This document shows, piece by piece, positions 16,860-26,548 of a DNA stretch of 64,000 nt. Numbering within the stretch: the first letter of the stretch is position 1; every line of letters starts with the position of its first letter. The translations under genes were made by a program, and so were the position numbers. Source of the DNA: Oribacterium parvum ACB1. Lineage in GTDB: Bacteria > Bacillota > Clostridia > Lachnospirales > Lachnospiraceae. The stretch covers positions 1,112,501-1,176,500 of the forward strand of contig NZ_KE148312.1 of assembly GCF_000238055.2 (NCBI RefSeq), given 5' to 3'. The notes under the pieces were generated by a model. It was given only the letters and a program-made list of their open reading frames with translations, was not told the origin of the DNA and made no database searches.

Positions 16860-19169
16860 ATGAAAAAGAACAAAAAAGTCATCGCTTCCTTACTTGCGGC
16901 AGTGATGGCAGCTTCTCTTCTTGCAAGCTGTTCCCAGGGTACAGCGGAAAAGAAGGGAGACGATCAGACCGGAAACACCACAACCGAGGCTTCCGGAGAT
17001 TCCAAGGCTATGGTATATGCTTCGGACGACTTTAACGCAAAGTTCTCTCCGTTCTTTGCAGATACCGTTCCGGATCAGGACATTACCAACATTGTCAATG
17101 TCCCATTGTTTCCGACGGATAGAAACGGTGCTATTGTTTACAAGGGCATCGAAGGCGAAAAGAGGGAGTATAACGGACAGGAATATACCTACAACGGTAT
17201 TGCAGACCTTGAAGTCACAGAAAACGCTGACGGAACCGTTTACTATGATATTAAGATGAAGGACGGCGTGACTTTCTCCGACGGAGAGCCTCTTACTGTA
17301 GATGATGTTATCTTCTCTTTCTACGTACTGTCAGACCCCACCTATGACGGAAATGCTACCGTTTTCTCTACTCCGATTCAAGGTATGAAGGAATACAGAA
17401 GCGGTGTAGATACACTTTTTAATCTTATTCTTGCGGCAGGAGAAGAGAATACCGACTTCTCCAAGTGGACGGAAGAGCAGCAGAAGACCTTCTGGGCGGA
17501 CTATAAGACCGCGGTTGATGCTTTTGTAAAGGAAATCGTAGACCTTTGTGTAGCAAACGGACTGAACAAGGAAGGCGATTCCATTGCGGCTTGTGCGGCA
17601 AACTACGGCTATGAAGGCTTAAAGGATGATGCTACGGCTATGGACTTCTTTAATGCTATGCTCGAGAAGTATGACGGAAGCGTAACAAAGATGAGTGCGG
17701 CAGAGAGCGCCGGAACCCAGTTTGCGGAACTTATGCCAAGCTACAAGGACTATGCTGTCGGCGTAGAGACCGGTGAGTCCGCTCCGAATATCAGCGGTAT
17801 CCAGAAGACCGGAGAGAATACGCTTCGTATTGTGGCTACCAAGGTTGATGCGCAGATGATTTATCAGTTGGCTATTCTTGTGGCACCTCTTCATTACTAT
17901 GGTGATAAGGCAAAGTTCGACTATGATAAGAATCAGTTCGGCTTCCCGAAGGGCGATCTTTCTTCTATAAGGGAGAAGACATCCAAGCCGCTTGGTGCAG
18001 GTACTTATATTTTTGAAAAGTATGAGAACGGTGTAGTTTCTTTTACTGCAAATGACAAATACTTCGACGGTGCACCGAAGGTAAAGAACTTTAGAGTTAA
18101 TTACGTAAGTGAGGCGGACAGACTGAACTCCATTTTGGCGGGTACAGTGGATATTGCAGCACCTTCTTTCACGACAGAAGTGGCAGATGCCATCAAGAAG
18201 GCAAACAGTAACGGAGAGCTTTCCGGAGATAAGGTTCATACAGTAGCGGTAGATGCTTTAGGATATGGCTATATCGGTATCAACACCCACAATGTTTCTG
18301 TTAATAAGGAACCGGGAAGCGATGCATCGAAGAACCTCCGTCGTGCGTTTGCAACCATTTTCTCTGCATATAGAGATCTTGCCATCAGTACTTATTACGG
18401 AGATAGAGCAAGTGTAATCAACTACCCGATCAGCAACACCTCCTGGGCGGCTCCGCAGCCTACCGATGACGGCTATGAGATTGCCTTCTCCAAGGATGCT
18501 CAGGGGAACCCGATTTATACCTCCGATATGAAGGATGAAGATAAGTACGCAGCAGCGAAGCAGGCGGCACTCGGATTCTTCGAGGCGGCAGGCTACACTG
18601 TAGAAAACGGAAAGATTACTGCAGCACCGGCAGGCGCAAAGATGGAATATGAGGTTATGATTGGCGGTGGCGGAAACGGTGACCATCCCTCCTTCATGAT
18701 TTTAACCGAGGCAAAGAAGGCCCTTGCTGATATCGGCATGACCCTTACTGTAAACGACCTCTCCAACTCTTCCGATATGTGGAACAAGTTACAGGCTAAG
18801 CAGGCTGAGATGTGGTGTGCTGCATGGCAGGCTACACCGGATCCCGATATGTTCCAGATTTACTATTCCGACATTGCAAACGGCGGAAAAGAGCCCGGCG
18901 GATCCAACTATATGTATCAGATTGAAGATCCGAAGCTCGATGAGATGATTTTACAGGCAAGAGAGTCAACTGACCAGGAGTATCGTAAGACCATGTATAA
19001 GGCTTGCTTAGATAACATCATTGACTGGGCTTGTGAAGTTCCCATTTACCAGAGACAGGAAGTGACTACTTTCTCCTCGGAGAGAATCAATGTGGATACC
19101 ATTACACCGGATATGACATCCTTCTATAAGTGGTATTTTGAGATTCAGAATTTACAGCTGTCGAAGTAA
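16860..19169 (+). CDS. oppA: Oligopeptide ABC transporter substrate-binding lipoprotein (769 aa)
   Basis: A family 5 extracellular solute-binding lipoprotein. The ATG at 16860 opens a lipoprotein signal (KKNKKVIASLLAAVMAASLL, lipobox LASC); a start 16 codons earlier is in frame but would spoil the signal. The binding domain shows the family phrase VTENADGTVYYDIKMKDGV then TFSDGEPLTVDDVIFSF, and SKPLGAGTYIFEKYENG. At 769 residues it is much longer than typical OppA (~540). The extra mass includes a helical insert near residues 195-300 rich in Asp, Glu and Ala. It is followed by a hairpin terminator and then the permease, ATPase genes, so it is the peptide receptor of this importer. Confidence 0.9.
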   Translation: MKKNKKVIASLLAAVMAASLLASCSQGTAEKKGDDQTGNTTTEASGDSKAMVYASDDFNAKFSPFFADTVPDQDITNIVNVPLFPTDRNGAIVYKGIEGEKREYNGQEYTYNGIADLEVTENADGTVYYDIKMKDGVTFSDGEPLTVDDVIFSFYVLSDPTYDGNATVFSTPIQGMKEYRSGVDTLFNLILAAGEENTDFSKWTEEQQKTFWADYKTAVDAFVKEIVDLCVANGLNKEGDSIAACAANYGYEGLKDDATAMDFFNAMLEKYDGSVTKMSAAESAGTQFAELMPSYKDYAVGVETGESAPNISGIQKTGENTLRIVATKVDAQMIYQLAILVAPLHYYGDKAKFDYDKNQFGFPKGDLSSIREKTSKPLGAGTYIFEKYENGVVSFTANDKYFDGAPKVKNFRVNYVSEADRLNSILAGTVDIAAPSFTTEVADAIKKANSNGELSGDKVHTVAVDALGYGYIGINTHNVSVNKEPGSDASKNLRRAFATIFSAYRDLAISTYYGDRASVINYPISNTSWAAPQPTDDGYEIAFSKDAQGNPIYTSDMKDEDKYAAAKQAALGFFEAAGYTVENGKITAAPAGAKMEYEVMIGGGGNGDHPSFMILTEAKKALADIGMTLTVNDLSNSSDMWNKLQAKQAEMWCAAWQATPDPDMFQIYYSDIANGGKEPGGSNYMYQIEDPKLDEMILQARESTDQEYRKTMYKACLDNIIDWACEVPIYQRQEVTTFSSERINVDTITPDMTSFYKWYFEIQNLQLSK

Positions 19170-19212
19170 AATGAACAAAACTTAGTTTTGTACGTAAATC
19201 TTGTTTCGGGCT

Positions 19213-19250
19213 TTAACCGCGTTCCTGAAGAAAAAGGAATGCGGTTTTTC
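19213..19250 (+). terminator. Intercistronic terminator/attenuator after oppA
   Basis: AACCGCGTTCCT (19215-19226) pairs with AGGAATGCGGTT (19235-19246), one mismatched pair, followed by a short T-run. It sits between oppA and oppB, in the same relative position as the hairpin after mglB. Confidence 0.8.
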
Positions 19251-19308
19251 CCGATACTGAGCAGATATAATGCGGGCTTTTACCGCCATTTGGAAGAGCA
19301 GGTTTGTA

Positions 19309-20295
19309 GTGAAAAAGTATATTATCAAACGATTATTGTGGTCTGTGTTGATTTTATTCATCGTGGCCTTTTTACTTTATATTTTGATGAGAAGTCTTCC
19401 TACCTCTTATTTGGAGCAGATTGCCAGACAGAAGTCACAGCAGCCGGGTTCCAAGACCTTTGAGGAGTGGATGCAGCAGCTCGAAGCAACCTACGGAATG
19501 GATAAGGGGATTGTTCCGGGCTTCTTTGCGTGGCTTTCCAAGGCTATTCGCGGAGACTTCGGAGACAGCTGGAAGTATACTGTTCCGGTAACCCAGAAGT
19601 TTGCGGAGGTAGTGGGCGTTTCCTTCTGGATGGGCCTTATTGTGATGGTTCTCGAGATGCTGATTTCGATTCCTCTCGGAATCATTGCAGCTACAAAGCA
19701 GTATTCTGCAGCAGACAATGCTATTTCTGTCGTTGCTCTGGCGGGAATCTCTCTTCCCACCTTTTTTACGGCGTCTTTACTGAAGCTCATTTTTTCCGTT
19801 AAACTGGGCTGGTTTGATTTAAACGGACTGGTAGGGAGGAACTATGATTTCCTTTCCCCTATGGGAAAGAGAGGGGATATTGCCCTGCACCTTGTGCTTC
19901 CGATTATTACCCTATTGATTGCGAGTATCGGTGGATATATGCGATATATTCGAACAAATATGCTTGAGGTTTTAAGTTCCGATTACATTCGTACGGCAAG
20001 AGCGAAGGGACTTTCCGAGCGTCGTGTTGTGTATCATCATGCTTTTAGAAATACCTTGATTACCTTAGTAACCATCTGGGGAACTTCCCTTCCGGCTCTT
20101 TTTTCCGGAGCGATGATTACAGAGCAGCTTTTCTCTATTCCCGGCATTGGCTATATTTCTTACCAAGCCATGATTTCCGGGGATATTCCGTTCTCCATGT
20201 TTTACCTGGTATTTATTGCCGCATTGACTCTGATCGGTAACTTAATCACCGATATTTTATATGCGGTAGTTGACCCTCGTGTTCGTATTGCGTAG
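19309..20295 (+). CDS. oppB: Oligopeptide ABC transporter permease OppB (328 aa)
   Basis: The first membrane subunit of the peptide importer. A TM helix at the N-terminus (YIIKRLLWSVLILFIVAFLLY) is followed by an extracytoplasmic loop, then five more segments. The EAA coupling loop (DYIRTARAKGLSERRVVYHHAFRN) lies near residues 220-245, and the C-terminus is DILYAVVDPRVRIA, both diagnostic for DppB/OppB. The GTG at 19309 is preferred because it begins at the family-typical N-terminus and has GGAAGAG ten bases upstream; ATG 19270 adds 13 residues and has no clear ribosome site. It ends 14 bases before oppC. Confidence 0.9.
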   Translation: MKKYIIKRLLWSVLILFIVAFLLYILMRSLPTSYLEQIARQKSQQPGSKTFEEWMQQLEATYGMDKGIVPGFFAWLSKAIRGDFGDSWKYTVPVTQKFAEVVGVSFWMGLIVMVLEMLISIPLGIIAATKQYSAADNAISVVALAGISLPTFFTASLLKLIFSVKLGWFDLNGLVGRNYDFLSPMGKRGDIALHLVLPIITLLIASIGGYMRYIRTNMLEVLSSDYIRTARAKGLSERRVVYHHAFRNTLITLVTIWGTSLPALFSGAMITEQLFSIPGIGYISYQAMISGDIPFSMFYLVFIAALTLIGNLITDILYAVVDPRVRIA

Positions 20296-20309
20296 GAAGG
20301 GGGGTAAAG

Positions 20310-21989
20310 ATGTCTGAGATGGAAAAAAATACAGTAGTAGAAAATGCCGTGCCGGAAAATACGGTAGAAGAAAATACCATGACGGAAAAGGCTGTAGTAG
20401 AACAAAGAGTGGAAGAAGCTGTTGCTTCGGATAGCAGGATAGAGGACTCTACTGCAGAAAAGGAACAAGAGGATACAAATGCTGAATACTCCCTGAATGA
20501 TGATCGACGTGTTAAGACCCTTTCTCCCGGTGCGATGGTAGCCAAGCGTTTCTTCAGAAACAGTATTGCCGTACTTGGAATGGTGGTTTTGCTTGCCATG
20601 TTTTTATTTTCCTTTCTGGGCGGTGCGATTTCTCCTTATAAGGAGTCCCAGCTCTTTTATCGAAAGGACGTGCAGAGCCAGAAATATGCCGGTGTAAAGG
20701 TGAATACGGAGCTTCGTTATCAGCAGGCTGAAAAGGATGCTTTTCCGGCACTGGCACAGGCGCAGTTTGTCTTGGCAAGAGGAAAGAAAGAGACCGAGTT
20801 TAAGGCGGGGGATAAAGAATTTACCTATGAAGAAGCGGGAAAAGACTTCTATATTATAAGTGTAAAAGGTACTTCGGACCCTGTTGCATTTGCCGCTATT
20901 GACTTAGTGACAGCGACCGGTGCGGAAACACCGAGCTTTGCCGAGCAGTTAAATATCTTAAAGGCGTATAGCAATAAAGAAAGTTCCTTTAGCTTGGACG
21001 GCGCAAACTATACCATTGCAGAGGACGGCACCGTGGAAAAAGACGGGAAGGAGTATGCAACGGCAGGGCGTTACGTTATCAATACGATTATGAGTGACGT
21101 AAAACTATCTGAGGAATTCAAAGAGAAATTGCTGTCGGAGATTCAAGCGGACAGTAAGAGCTTTACCTATCAAGATGCTGACGGTAAAGAATCCGTATAC
21201 AACATTGAATATGATGCTCCGTCAAAAGCATATAACATCAGACAAACCAGAGAGCAGATGGTCTATGACACCTATTCCGCACCGAGTAAGGCACATCCTC
21301 TCGGAACCGATAAGAACGGTATGGATATGCTGACAAGACTGATGTACGGCGGAAGAGTATCTCTCTATATCGGTTTTGTCGTAGTTATCATTGAGACCTT
21401 AATCGGTATGATTATGGGTGGAATTTCCGGATACTTCGGCGGATGGGTTGATAATCTGATTATGAGAATAGTGGATGTATTCTACTGTATTCCGACGATT
21501 CCTATCTATATTATCATCGGTGCGGCAATGGATGCGTTGCGTGTGGATCCGAAGCTTCGAATGTTCTATCTGATGCTGATACTCGGTTTCTTCGGTTGGC
21601 CGTCTATCACCAGACTTGTTCGCGGACAGATTTTGACTCTCCGTGAGCAGGAGTTCATGACCGCGACAGAGGCTACGGGTATTAAGCCGGTGCACCGCAT
21701 TTTTAGACATTTGCTTCCGAACGTTATTCCGCAGCTTATCGTAACCTGTACTATGAGTCTTGGCGGTGTAATCCTGACAGAGGCGGTTCTGTCTTTCCTG
21801 GGACTCGGAGTAAAGTTCCCCTTTGCTTCTTGGGGCAATATCATTAACGATGTAAATAACACGTATGTACTGAGTAACTATCTATTTATTTGGGTTCCGG
21901 CCGGAGTTTGCTTACTCTTAACAGTACTTGCATTCAACTTGGTGGGCGATGGCTTAAGAGATGCCTTTGACCCGAAGATGAAACGATAG
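20310..21989 (+). CDS. oppC: Oligopeptide ABC transporter permease OppC with large extracytoplasmic insert (559 aa)
   Basis: The second permease. It is nearly twice the usual ~300 residues. Residues 1-66 are an acidic cytoplasmic extension built of loose repeats (VVENAVPENTVEENT...). TM1 is about 84-107. Then comes about 215 residues outside the membrane (108-325), rich in Lys, Glu, Asp and Thr, with two similar-looking segments (KAGDKEFTYEEAGKDFY and DSKSFTYQDADGKESVY). The normal OppC core resumes with HPLGTDKNGMDMLTRLMYGGRVSL, five further helices, the EAA loop (EFMTATEATGIKPVHRIFRHLLPN) and GDGLRDAFDPK. GGGGGG-type spacing (AAGGGGGG) precedes the ATG. The insert may dock the large OppA; that is inference. 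Confidence 0.9.
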   Translation: MSEMEKNTVVENAVPENTVEENTMTEKAVVEQRVEEAVASDSRIEDSTAEKEQEDTNAEYSLNDDRRVKTLSPGAMVAKRFFRNSIAVLGMVVLLAMFLFSFLGGAISPYKESQLFYRKDVQSQKYAGVKVNTELRYQQAEKDAFPALAQAQFVLARGKKETEFKAGDKEFTYEEAGKDFYIISVKGTSDPVAFAAIDLVTATGAETPSFAEQLNILKAYSNKESSFSLDGANYTIAEDGTVEKDGKEYATAGRYVINTIMSDVKLSEEFKEKLLSEIQADSKSFTYQDADGKESVYNIEYDAPSKAYNIRQTREQMVYDTYSAPSKAHPLGTDKNGMDMLTRLMYGGRVSLYIGFVVVIIETLIGMIMGGISGYFGGWVDNLIMRIVDVFYCIPTIPIYIIIGAAMDALRVDPKLRMFYLMLILGFFGWPSITRLVRGQILTLREQEFMTATEATGIKPVHRIFRHLLPNVIPQLIVTCTMSLGGVILTEAVLSFLGLGVKFPFASWGNIINDVNNTYVLSNYLFIWVPAGVCLLLTVLAFNLVGDGLRDAFDPKMKR

Positions 21990-22005
21990 AATCGAGGAAA
22001 AAACT

Positions 22006-23154
22006 ATGGCAAGAAATGACGGTTATCTTTCCGCAAAAGAATCGCGGAGGATATCGAAAGAAAATAAAGCAATCACATCCAAGCTGGAAAAGAAGCGCAG
22101 ACGGAGAAATGTTCCGGAAAGTGAATATCTTACGGAAATGAAGGATCCGAATAATGCGGTAGAGTTTGAAAACCTCCATACCTTCTTCTTCACCGATGCG
22201 GGAACCGTAAAGAGTGTGGACTCTGTAAGCTTTGATGTTCCCTTAGGAAAGACAGTCGGTGTAGTAGGAGAGTCCGGTTGCGGTAAATCCGTAACCAGTC
22301 TTTCTCTTATGCAGCTGTTGCAGCGTCCGCAGGGACAGGTTGTAGAAGGCTCCATTCGCTTAAATACAGGGGAAAAGGTCTATGAGATTACGAAGACCCC
22401 GGAGCATGTTATGCAGCATCTTCGCGGAAACTTCATGTCCATGATTTTCCAGGAGCCTATGACCTCTCTGAATCCGGTTTTCAAGATTGGAGATCAGGTG
22501 GATGAGGTACTTTTCTTCCACGAGAATATCTATAAGACGAAGGAAGAGATTAAGAAAAGAACAATAGAGCTTTTAGAGATGGTTGGTATAGCCAATAGTG
22601 AGGGTGTCTACAATATGTATCCTCATGAGTTATCCGGCGGTATGCGGCAGCGTGTTATGATTGCGATGGCACTCGCCTGCAATCCGAAGCTGATTATTGC
22701 CGATGAGCCGACCACAGCCCTTGATGTAACAATTCAGGCGCAGATTCTGGATCTTTTAAGGGGGCTAAAGGATAAGATTAATTCCTCTATCATGCTGATT
22801 ACGCATGACCTCGGTGTCATTGCGGAGATGGCCGATTATGTAGTGGTTATGTACTCCGGTCGAGTAGTGGAAGCCGGTACTGCAAAGGAAATTTTTGCGA
22901 ATCCTGCACACCCTTATACCATCGGACTCATGGCTTCGAAGCCGGTAGTCGGAAGAGAAGTGGATAAGCTCTATTCCATTCCCGGTAAGGTACCAAACCC
23001 GATTAATATGCCAAACTATTGCTATTTTAGAGACCGTTGTGATAAGCGGAAGCCTTGCTGTGACGGACTGTATCCGAGTGAGATTTGGTTATCCGAGACA
23101 CACAGAGTCAGCTGCTATCTCTATGATGAAAATTGTGAAGCAAAAGCAGAATGA
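22006..23154 (+). CDS. oppD: Oligopeptide ABC transporter ATP-binding protein OppD (382 aa)
   Basis: One of two ATPases of the importer. After an unusual basic N-terminal extension (about 45 residues, including [10 protein letters not shown]) come Walker A GESGCGKS (about residue 86), Q-loop [12 protein letters not shown], signature LSGGMRQR, Walker [14 protein letters not shown] and the H-loop ITHDLGV. The C-terminal OppD/F domain contains a four-cysteine cluster ([14 protein letters not shown]) that in relatives binds an iron-sulfur cluster or metal. The start follows AGGAAAAAAC, 16 bases after oppC. The N-terminal extension is longer than in classic OppD and might touch the acidic OppC extension. 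Confidence 0.93.
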   Translation: MARNDGYLSAKESRRISKENKAITSKLEKKRRRRNVPESEYLTEMKDPNNAVEFENLHTFFFTDAGTVKSVDSVSFDVPLGKTVGVVGESGCGKSVTSLSLMQLLQRPQGQVVEGSIRLNTGEKVYEITKTPEHVMQHLRGNFMSMIFQEPMTSLNPVFKIGDQVDEVLFFHENIYKTKEEIKKRTIELLEMVGIANSEGVYNMYPHELSGGMRQRVMIAMALACNPKLIIADEPTTALDVTIQAQILDLLRGLKDKINSSIMLITHDLGVIAEMADYVVVMYSGRVVEAGTAKEIFANPAHPYTIGLMASKPVVGREVDKLYSIPGKVPNPINMPNYCYFRDRCDKRKPCCDGLYPSEIWLSETHRVSCYLYDENCEAKAE

Positions 23155-23300
23155 ACGATACTATAAAGCTGAGAGAATTTTTGTGTATGTTTGATTATGT
23201 CAAAACTGCTTTGTAAGGGAGTCGGTACTGTATGCTTTGTTAAGCACAGAAGTAATTCGAATTCAATTGTAGAGAATGTAAAGAAGAAATCGAGGAAATG

Positions 23301-24326
23301 ATGGAAAAAAGCGAAATGAAAGACTTCACGCCTATTGTTCATAACGAAGAGAATATTCTGGAAGTAAACGGATTAAAAAAATACTTCCCGATTAAGGGAG
23401 GTTTTTTCAACACCGTTGTCGGGCAGGTAAAGGCTATCGACGGAATCTCCTTCCATATTAAGAGGGGAACCACGATGGGACTTGTAGGAGAGTCGGGCTG
23501 CGGAAAGACTACAACGGGTAGAACGATTTTACGTCTTAGTGGAGAAAAGACTGCAGGGCAAGTTCTTTTTAACGGAAGAGAGGTCTATGACATCTCTAAA
23601 AAAGAGATGAATGAAATGCGTACCAAGATGCAGATCATTTTCCAGGATCCCTTCTCCTCTCTTTCTCCGAGACTTCCGGTTGGCGAAATCATCGGAGAAG
23701 CAGTAAAGGAGCATAAGCTCGTTCCGATGAACGAGTATGAAGAATATATCGATAAAATCATGGATGAATGCGGTCTTCAGCCCTTCCATAAGGGAAGGTA
23801 TCCGCATGAGTTTTCCGGCGGACAGAGGCAGAGAATCTGCATTGCAAGAGCTTTGGCACTGAATCCGGAGTTCGTAGTCTGCGACGAGCCGGTATCTGCT
23901 CTTGACGTATCGATTCAGGCACAGGTTATTAACCTTTTGGAGGATTTACAGGAGAAATTTAACCTGACTTATCTCTTCATCTCCCATGACCTGTCCGTAG
24001 TGGAACATATTTCCGATACGGTTGGTGTTATGTATCTTGGAAATATTGTGGAGTTCGGCGATACAAAGGATCTCTTTGCCAATCCGCTTCATCCTTATAC
24101 GAAGGCCCTTTTCTCCGCGATTCCGATCCCGGATCCGGAGGCGAAGATGAGCCGTATTATTCTGGAAGGAAGTATTCCTTCTCCGGCAAATCCCCCTTCC
24201 GGCTGTAAGTTCCATACCCGTTGTAAGGAATGTATGGAGATCTGTAAGACACAGGTTCCGAAAAAAAAGGATATGGGGAATGGTCATATTGTATACTGCC
24301 ACCTTTATGATGATGTAAAAGCTTAA
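23301..24326 (+). CDS. oppF: Oligopeptide ABC transporter ATP-binding protein OppF (341 aa)
   Basis: The second ATPase. Walker A GESGCGKTT (about residue 63), Q-loop FQDPFSSLSPRLPVGE, signature FSGGQRQR, Walker B FVVCDEPVSALDV, H-loop ISHDLSV, and the C-terminal OppD/F domain with CKFHTRCKECMEIC cysteines. Two adjacent ATGs exist; the second (23301) has GAGG at five bases, the first only two bases away. A 146-bp gap separates it from oppD, longer than the other gaps in the operon, with no obvious promoter or hairpin. It is the last opp gene; palindromic element copy 2 lies 118 bases downstream and may end the transcript. Confidence 0.94.
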   Translation: MEKSEMKDFTPIVHNEENILEVNGLKKYFPIKGGFFNTVVGQVKAIDGISFHIKRGTTMGLVGESGCGKTTTGRTILRLSGEKTAGQVLFNGREVYDISKKEMNEMRTKMQIIFQDPFSSLSPRLPVGEIIGEAVKEHKLVPMNEYEEYIDKIMDECGLQPFHKGRYPHEFSGGQRQRICIARALALNPEFVVCDEPVSALDVSIQAQVINLLEDLQEKFNLTYLFISHDLSVVEHISDTVGVMYLGNIVEFGDTKDLFANPLHPYTKALFSAIPIPDPEAKMSRIILEGSIPSPANPPSGCKFHTRCKECMEICKTQVPKKKDMGNGHIVYCHLYDDVKA

Positions 24327-24444
24327 AGAAATAAAATTGAGTTTGCAGCTTTGTGTGATGAACGAGTTTGTATGTTTTCCTATGAAACTTCTCAAAAAGA
24401 AGATTTCCACACTTTGTGAGCAACACTTGTTATGAATTGGAAAA

Positions 24445-24757
24445 GAGGCTGTAAAAAATCAAAATAATTTTCTAAGCAATATAGGTCTAAACTTGGGGCA
24501 CGCTCTCGCTAGCTTCGCCTGACTGAGCAGTGGTTTTGTTAACCACTGCTCACTTTGCTTCGCAAAGCAACTTCCTTCGGAAGTTGGTCTCGTACAGAAC
24601 AACTTTTCTGATGAAAAGTTTGTCCTTACGTAACGGATACTAAGTGAAAAACTGCGTTTCTCTTGTTTTTCGCAAGTACCGACGGGCTCAGACTACCCCC
24701 GCATTCAGACCTATATTGCAAAGAATTCTTTTGTTATTTTGATTTTTTACAGCCCCT
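24445..24757 (-). repeat. Palindromic intergenic element, copy 2 (313 bp, inverted relative to copy 1)
   Basis: Nearly the same sequence as 445-758 but in the opposite orientation, with the same TIR (GGCTGTAAAAAATCAAAATAA and its complement) and the same order of internal hairpins. The hairpin arms GAGCAGTGGTT (24525-24535) and AACCACTGCTC (24541-24551) differ from copy 1 at two pairs, and both changes are compensated on the other side. The right end runs into seven Ts after GCCCC, as in a terminator. It follows oppF and precedes the polysaccharide deacetylase gene. Confidence 0.85.
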
Positions 24758-25153
24758 TTTTTTGTTCATAGACTTTGGCCGGTATCAGAGCCGAGATTCG
24801 AAAACCTTAGCGTTGATTATACATCTTTTTTTAAAGTTGCAGTAATGATTTACATATGAAAAAGGAGAATAAGGAGCAAAGAAATAAATGAATCTTAAAG
24901 AATATAGACATAAAGATGTAACCTATAAAGAAGGAAGCTTGTCTATAATATTAAGTGCCTGATAAGGGTATGACTGATTTTTATCGAAGGCTTCGGATTA
25001 AGATAATGCCGGATGAAGAGTGAGAAAGTAGAAGAAGATAATAGAAGAAATCAGTAGGAGAAAACGGCAGAGGGGAAAATAGGAGAAAAAAGAAACCATA
25101 TTGAAAAAGTGAAAGATTGTTAAAGCAATACAACAATACAAAGGAGTAATGAA
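24758..25153 (+). other. Intergenic region upstream of the polysaccharide deacetylase gene
   Basis: This 396-bp stretch has no recognised gene. A possible 24-codon ORF at 24888-24962 (begins MNLKEYRHKDVTYKEG) has AAGGAG 11 bases upstream, but nothing else supports it. No promoter with both boxes was found. The last 100 bases are very purine-rich. Confidence 0.5.
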
Positions 25154-26437
25154 ATGAAGAGTACAAGAAATGAAATCCTTCGGAATATTTCCGGAAGTAT
25201 AAAGGAAAGGAACGGCTTAACAGCACAGTATCCGTTATATCGGAATAGATTAAGACCGATTATTATATCTTTGCTTGTATGTGTTCTTGGCCTATTTTTC
25301 TTTGGAAAAATCGTCTATGCAAGAGAAAATGTGCATAGATTAAAGAGCTATTACAGCTTATATTATAGAGATAGCGGTTTTCAAAATTACAGCAACGACG
25401 CACAGCGCCATAGCAGAAATGATGCCTATCCGACGGGCATTAAGATCTGTCTAAAGCATCAACCGGAAGGGATGACCGGTACCATTCAGTATCAGGCAAA
25501 TATTTCAGGAACCGGTTGGTCCGATACTTATGAAAATGGGCAGTCGATTGGAGAAGGACAGGATATGCCACTGGAAGGGATTCGTGTATTCTTAAACGGC
25601 GACTTAAAGGATAAGTATGATGTTTACTACAGTACATTGATTCTTGGCGAGTGGCAGCCATGGGCAAAGAACGGGGAAGACAGTAATCCTGTCGGAGTGG
25701 GAAAGCATATCGATGGCATCCTGATTACTGTAGTCAGTAAGGGGGAAGCTCCGGTTGAAGAGAAAGCTCCTGTAGAAGAAAAAGCTGCAGCAAATGTGGG
25801 AAACAGTCAGATTGATCCGGCTAAGCCGATGGTGGCATTGACCTTTGATGACGGTCCGGGAAACTATGAGGATAGAATCGTTGCAGCCTTGCAAAAATAC
25901 AATTCCAAAGCAACTTTCTTTTATGTAGGTACACAGGCAACGAAATTTCCGTCTACGGTAAAGCGTGTGGCAGATGCCGGAAATGAAATTGGAAATCACA
26001 GCTATAAGCATGAAAATCTTCCGAAGCTGTCTCAGGCGGCAATAGAAAGCTCCATTAATAAGACCAATGAGATTTTAAGAAATCAATCCGGTCAGTCTGT
26101 AAGCTTGGTTCGTCCGCCCTATGGTGCAACGGCAGGGAGTGTAAAGCCTGCTTTACGAGCAACGGGACAGCCTTCTATCTTATGGACCATTGACACCTTG
26201 GATTGGAAGACAAAGAATACAAAAAATACAGTGAATGTAGTCTTGAATCAGGTAAAGGATGGAGATATTGTTCTGATGCATTCTATCTACAGGCAAAGTG
26301 CAGAAGCTGCAGAGCTGATTATTCCTGCGTTGAAAGAGAGAGGATACCAGCTTGTGACCGTATCGGAACTGGCAAAAGCAAGGGGGATTACCATGGAGGC
26401 AGGGAAGAATTACAGTTCTTTCCGTCCGAAGAAATAA
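25154..26437 (+). CDS. Polysaccharide (peptidoglycan) deacetylase with ChW-like domain (427 aa)
   Basis: A membrane-anchored surface enzyme. One TM helix is near residues 37-55 (IIISLLVCVLGLFFFGKIVY). A clostridial hydrophobic-W-like module follows at about 95-190 (YQANISGTGWSDTYENG, LEGIRVFLNGDL, GEWQPWAKNGE), then a Glu/Ala/Pro linker, then a NodB domain from about 225. The NodB metal and catalytic motifs are TFDDGPG, NHSYKH (His-x3-His type metal site), RPPYGAT and LMHSIY. The family removes acetyl groups from N-acetylglucosamine in peptidoglycan or related polymers, which gives lysozyme resistance. AAAGGAG lies seven bases before the ATG. The ChW region probably binds wall polymer; substrate assignment is inferred. 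Confidence 0.9.
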   Translation: MKSTRNEILRNISGSIKERNGLTAQYPLYRNRLRPIIISLLVCVLGLFFFGKIVYARENVHRLKSYYSLYYRDSGFQNYSNDAQRHSRNDAYPTGIKICLKHQPEGMTGTIQYQANISGTGWSDTYENGQSIGEGQDMPLEGIRVFLNGDLKDKYDVYYSTLILGEWQPWAKNGEDSNPVGVGKHIDGILITVVSKGEAPVEEKAPVEEKAAANVGNSQIDPAKPMVALTFDDGPGNYEDRIVAALQKYNSKATFFYVGTQATKFPSTVKRVADAGNEIGNHSYKHENLPKLSQAAIESSINKTNEILRNQSGQSVSLVRPPYGATAGSVKPALRATGQPSILWTIDTLDWKTKNTKNTVNVVLNQVKDGDIVLMHSIYRQSAEAAELIIPALKERGYQLVTVSELAKARGITMEAGKNYSSFRPKK

Positions 26438-26548
26438 TAGTAAAAAGACTTTCGCCTATTTCCGCAAGTTTCATTAAAACAATTTCATGGATAAAATCTA
26501 TAAAAATAGGATGTAATTGATATATTTCCAATGAAGGAGATGGCAATT

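Noticed and set aside
17619-18686. Two minus-strand frames opposite oppA
   Set aside because: They mirror the codon bias of oppA, have no ribosome site and match no family.
24888-24962. 24-codon ORF upstream of the deacetylase gene
   Set aside because: Too short, ribosome site is 11 bases away and no hydrophobic or toxin-like character is seen; kept only as a note in the region entry.
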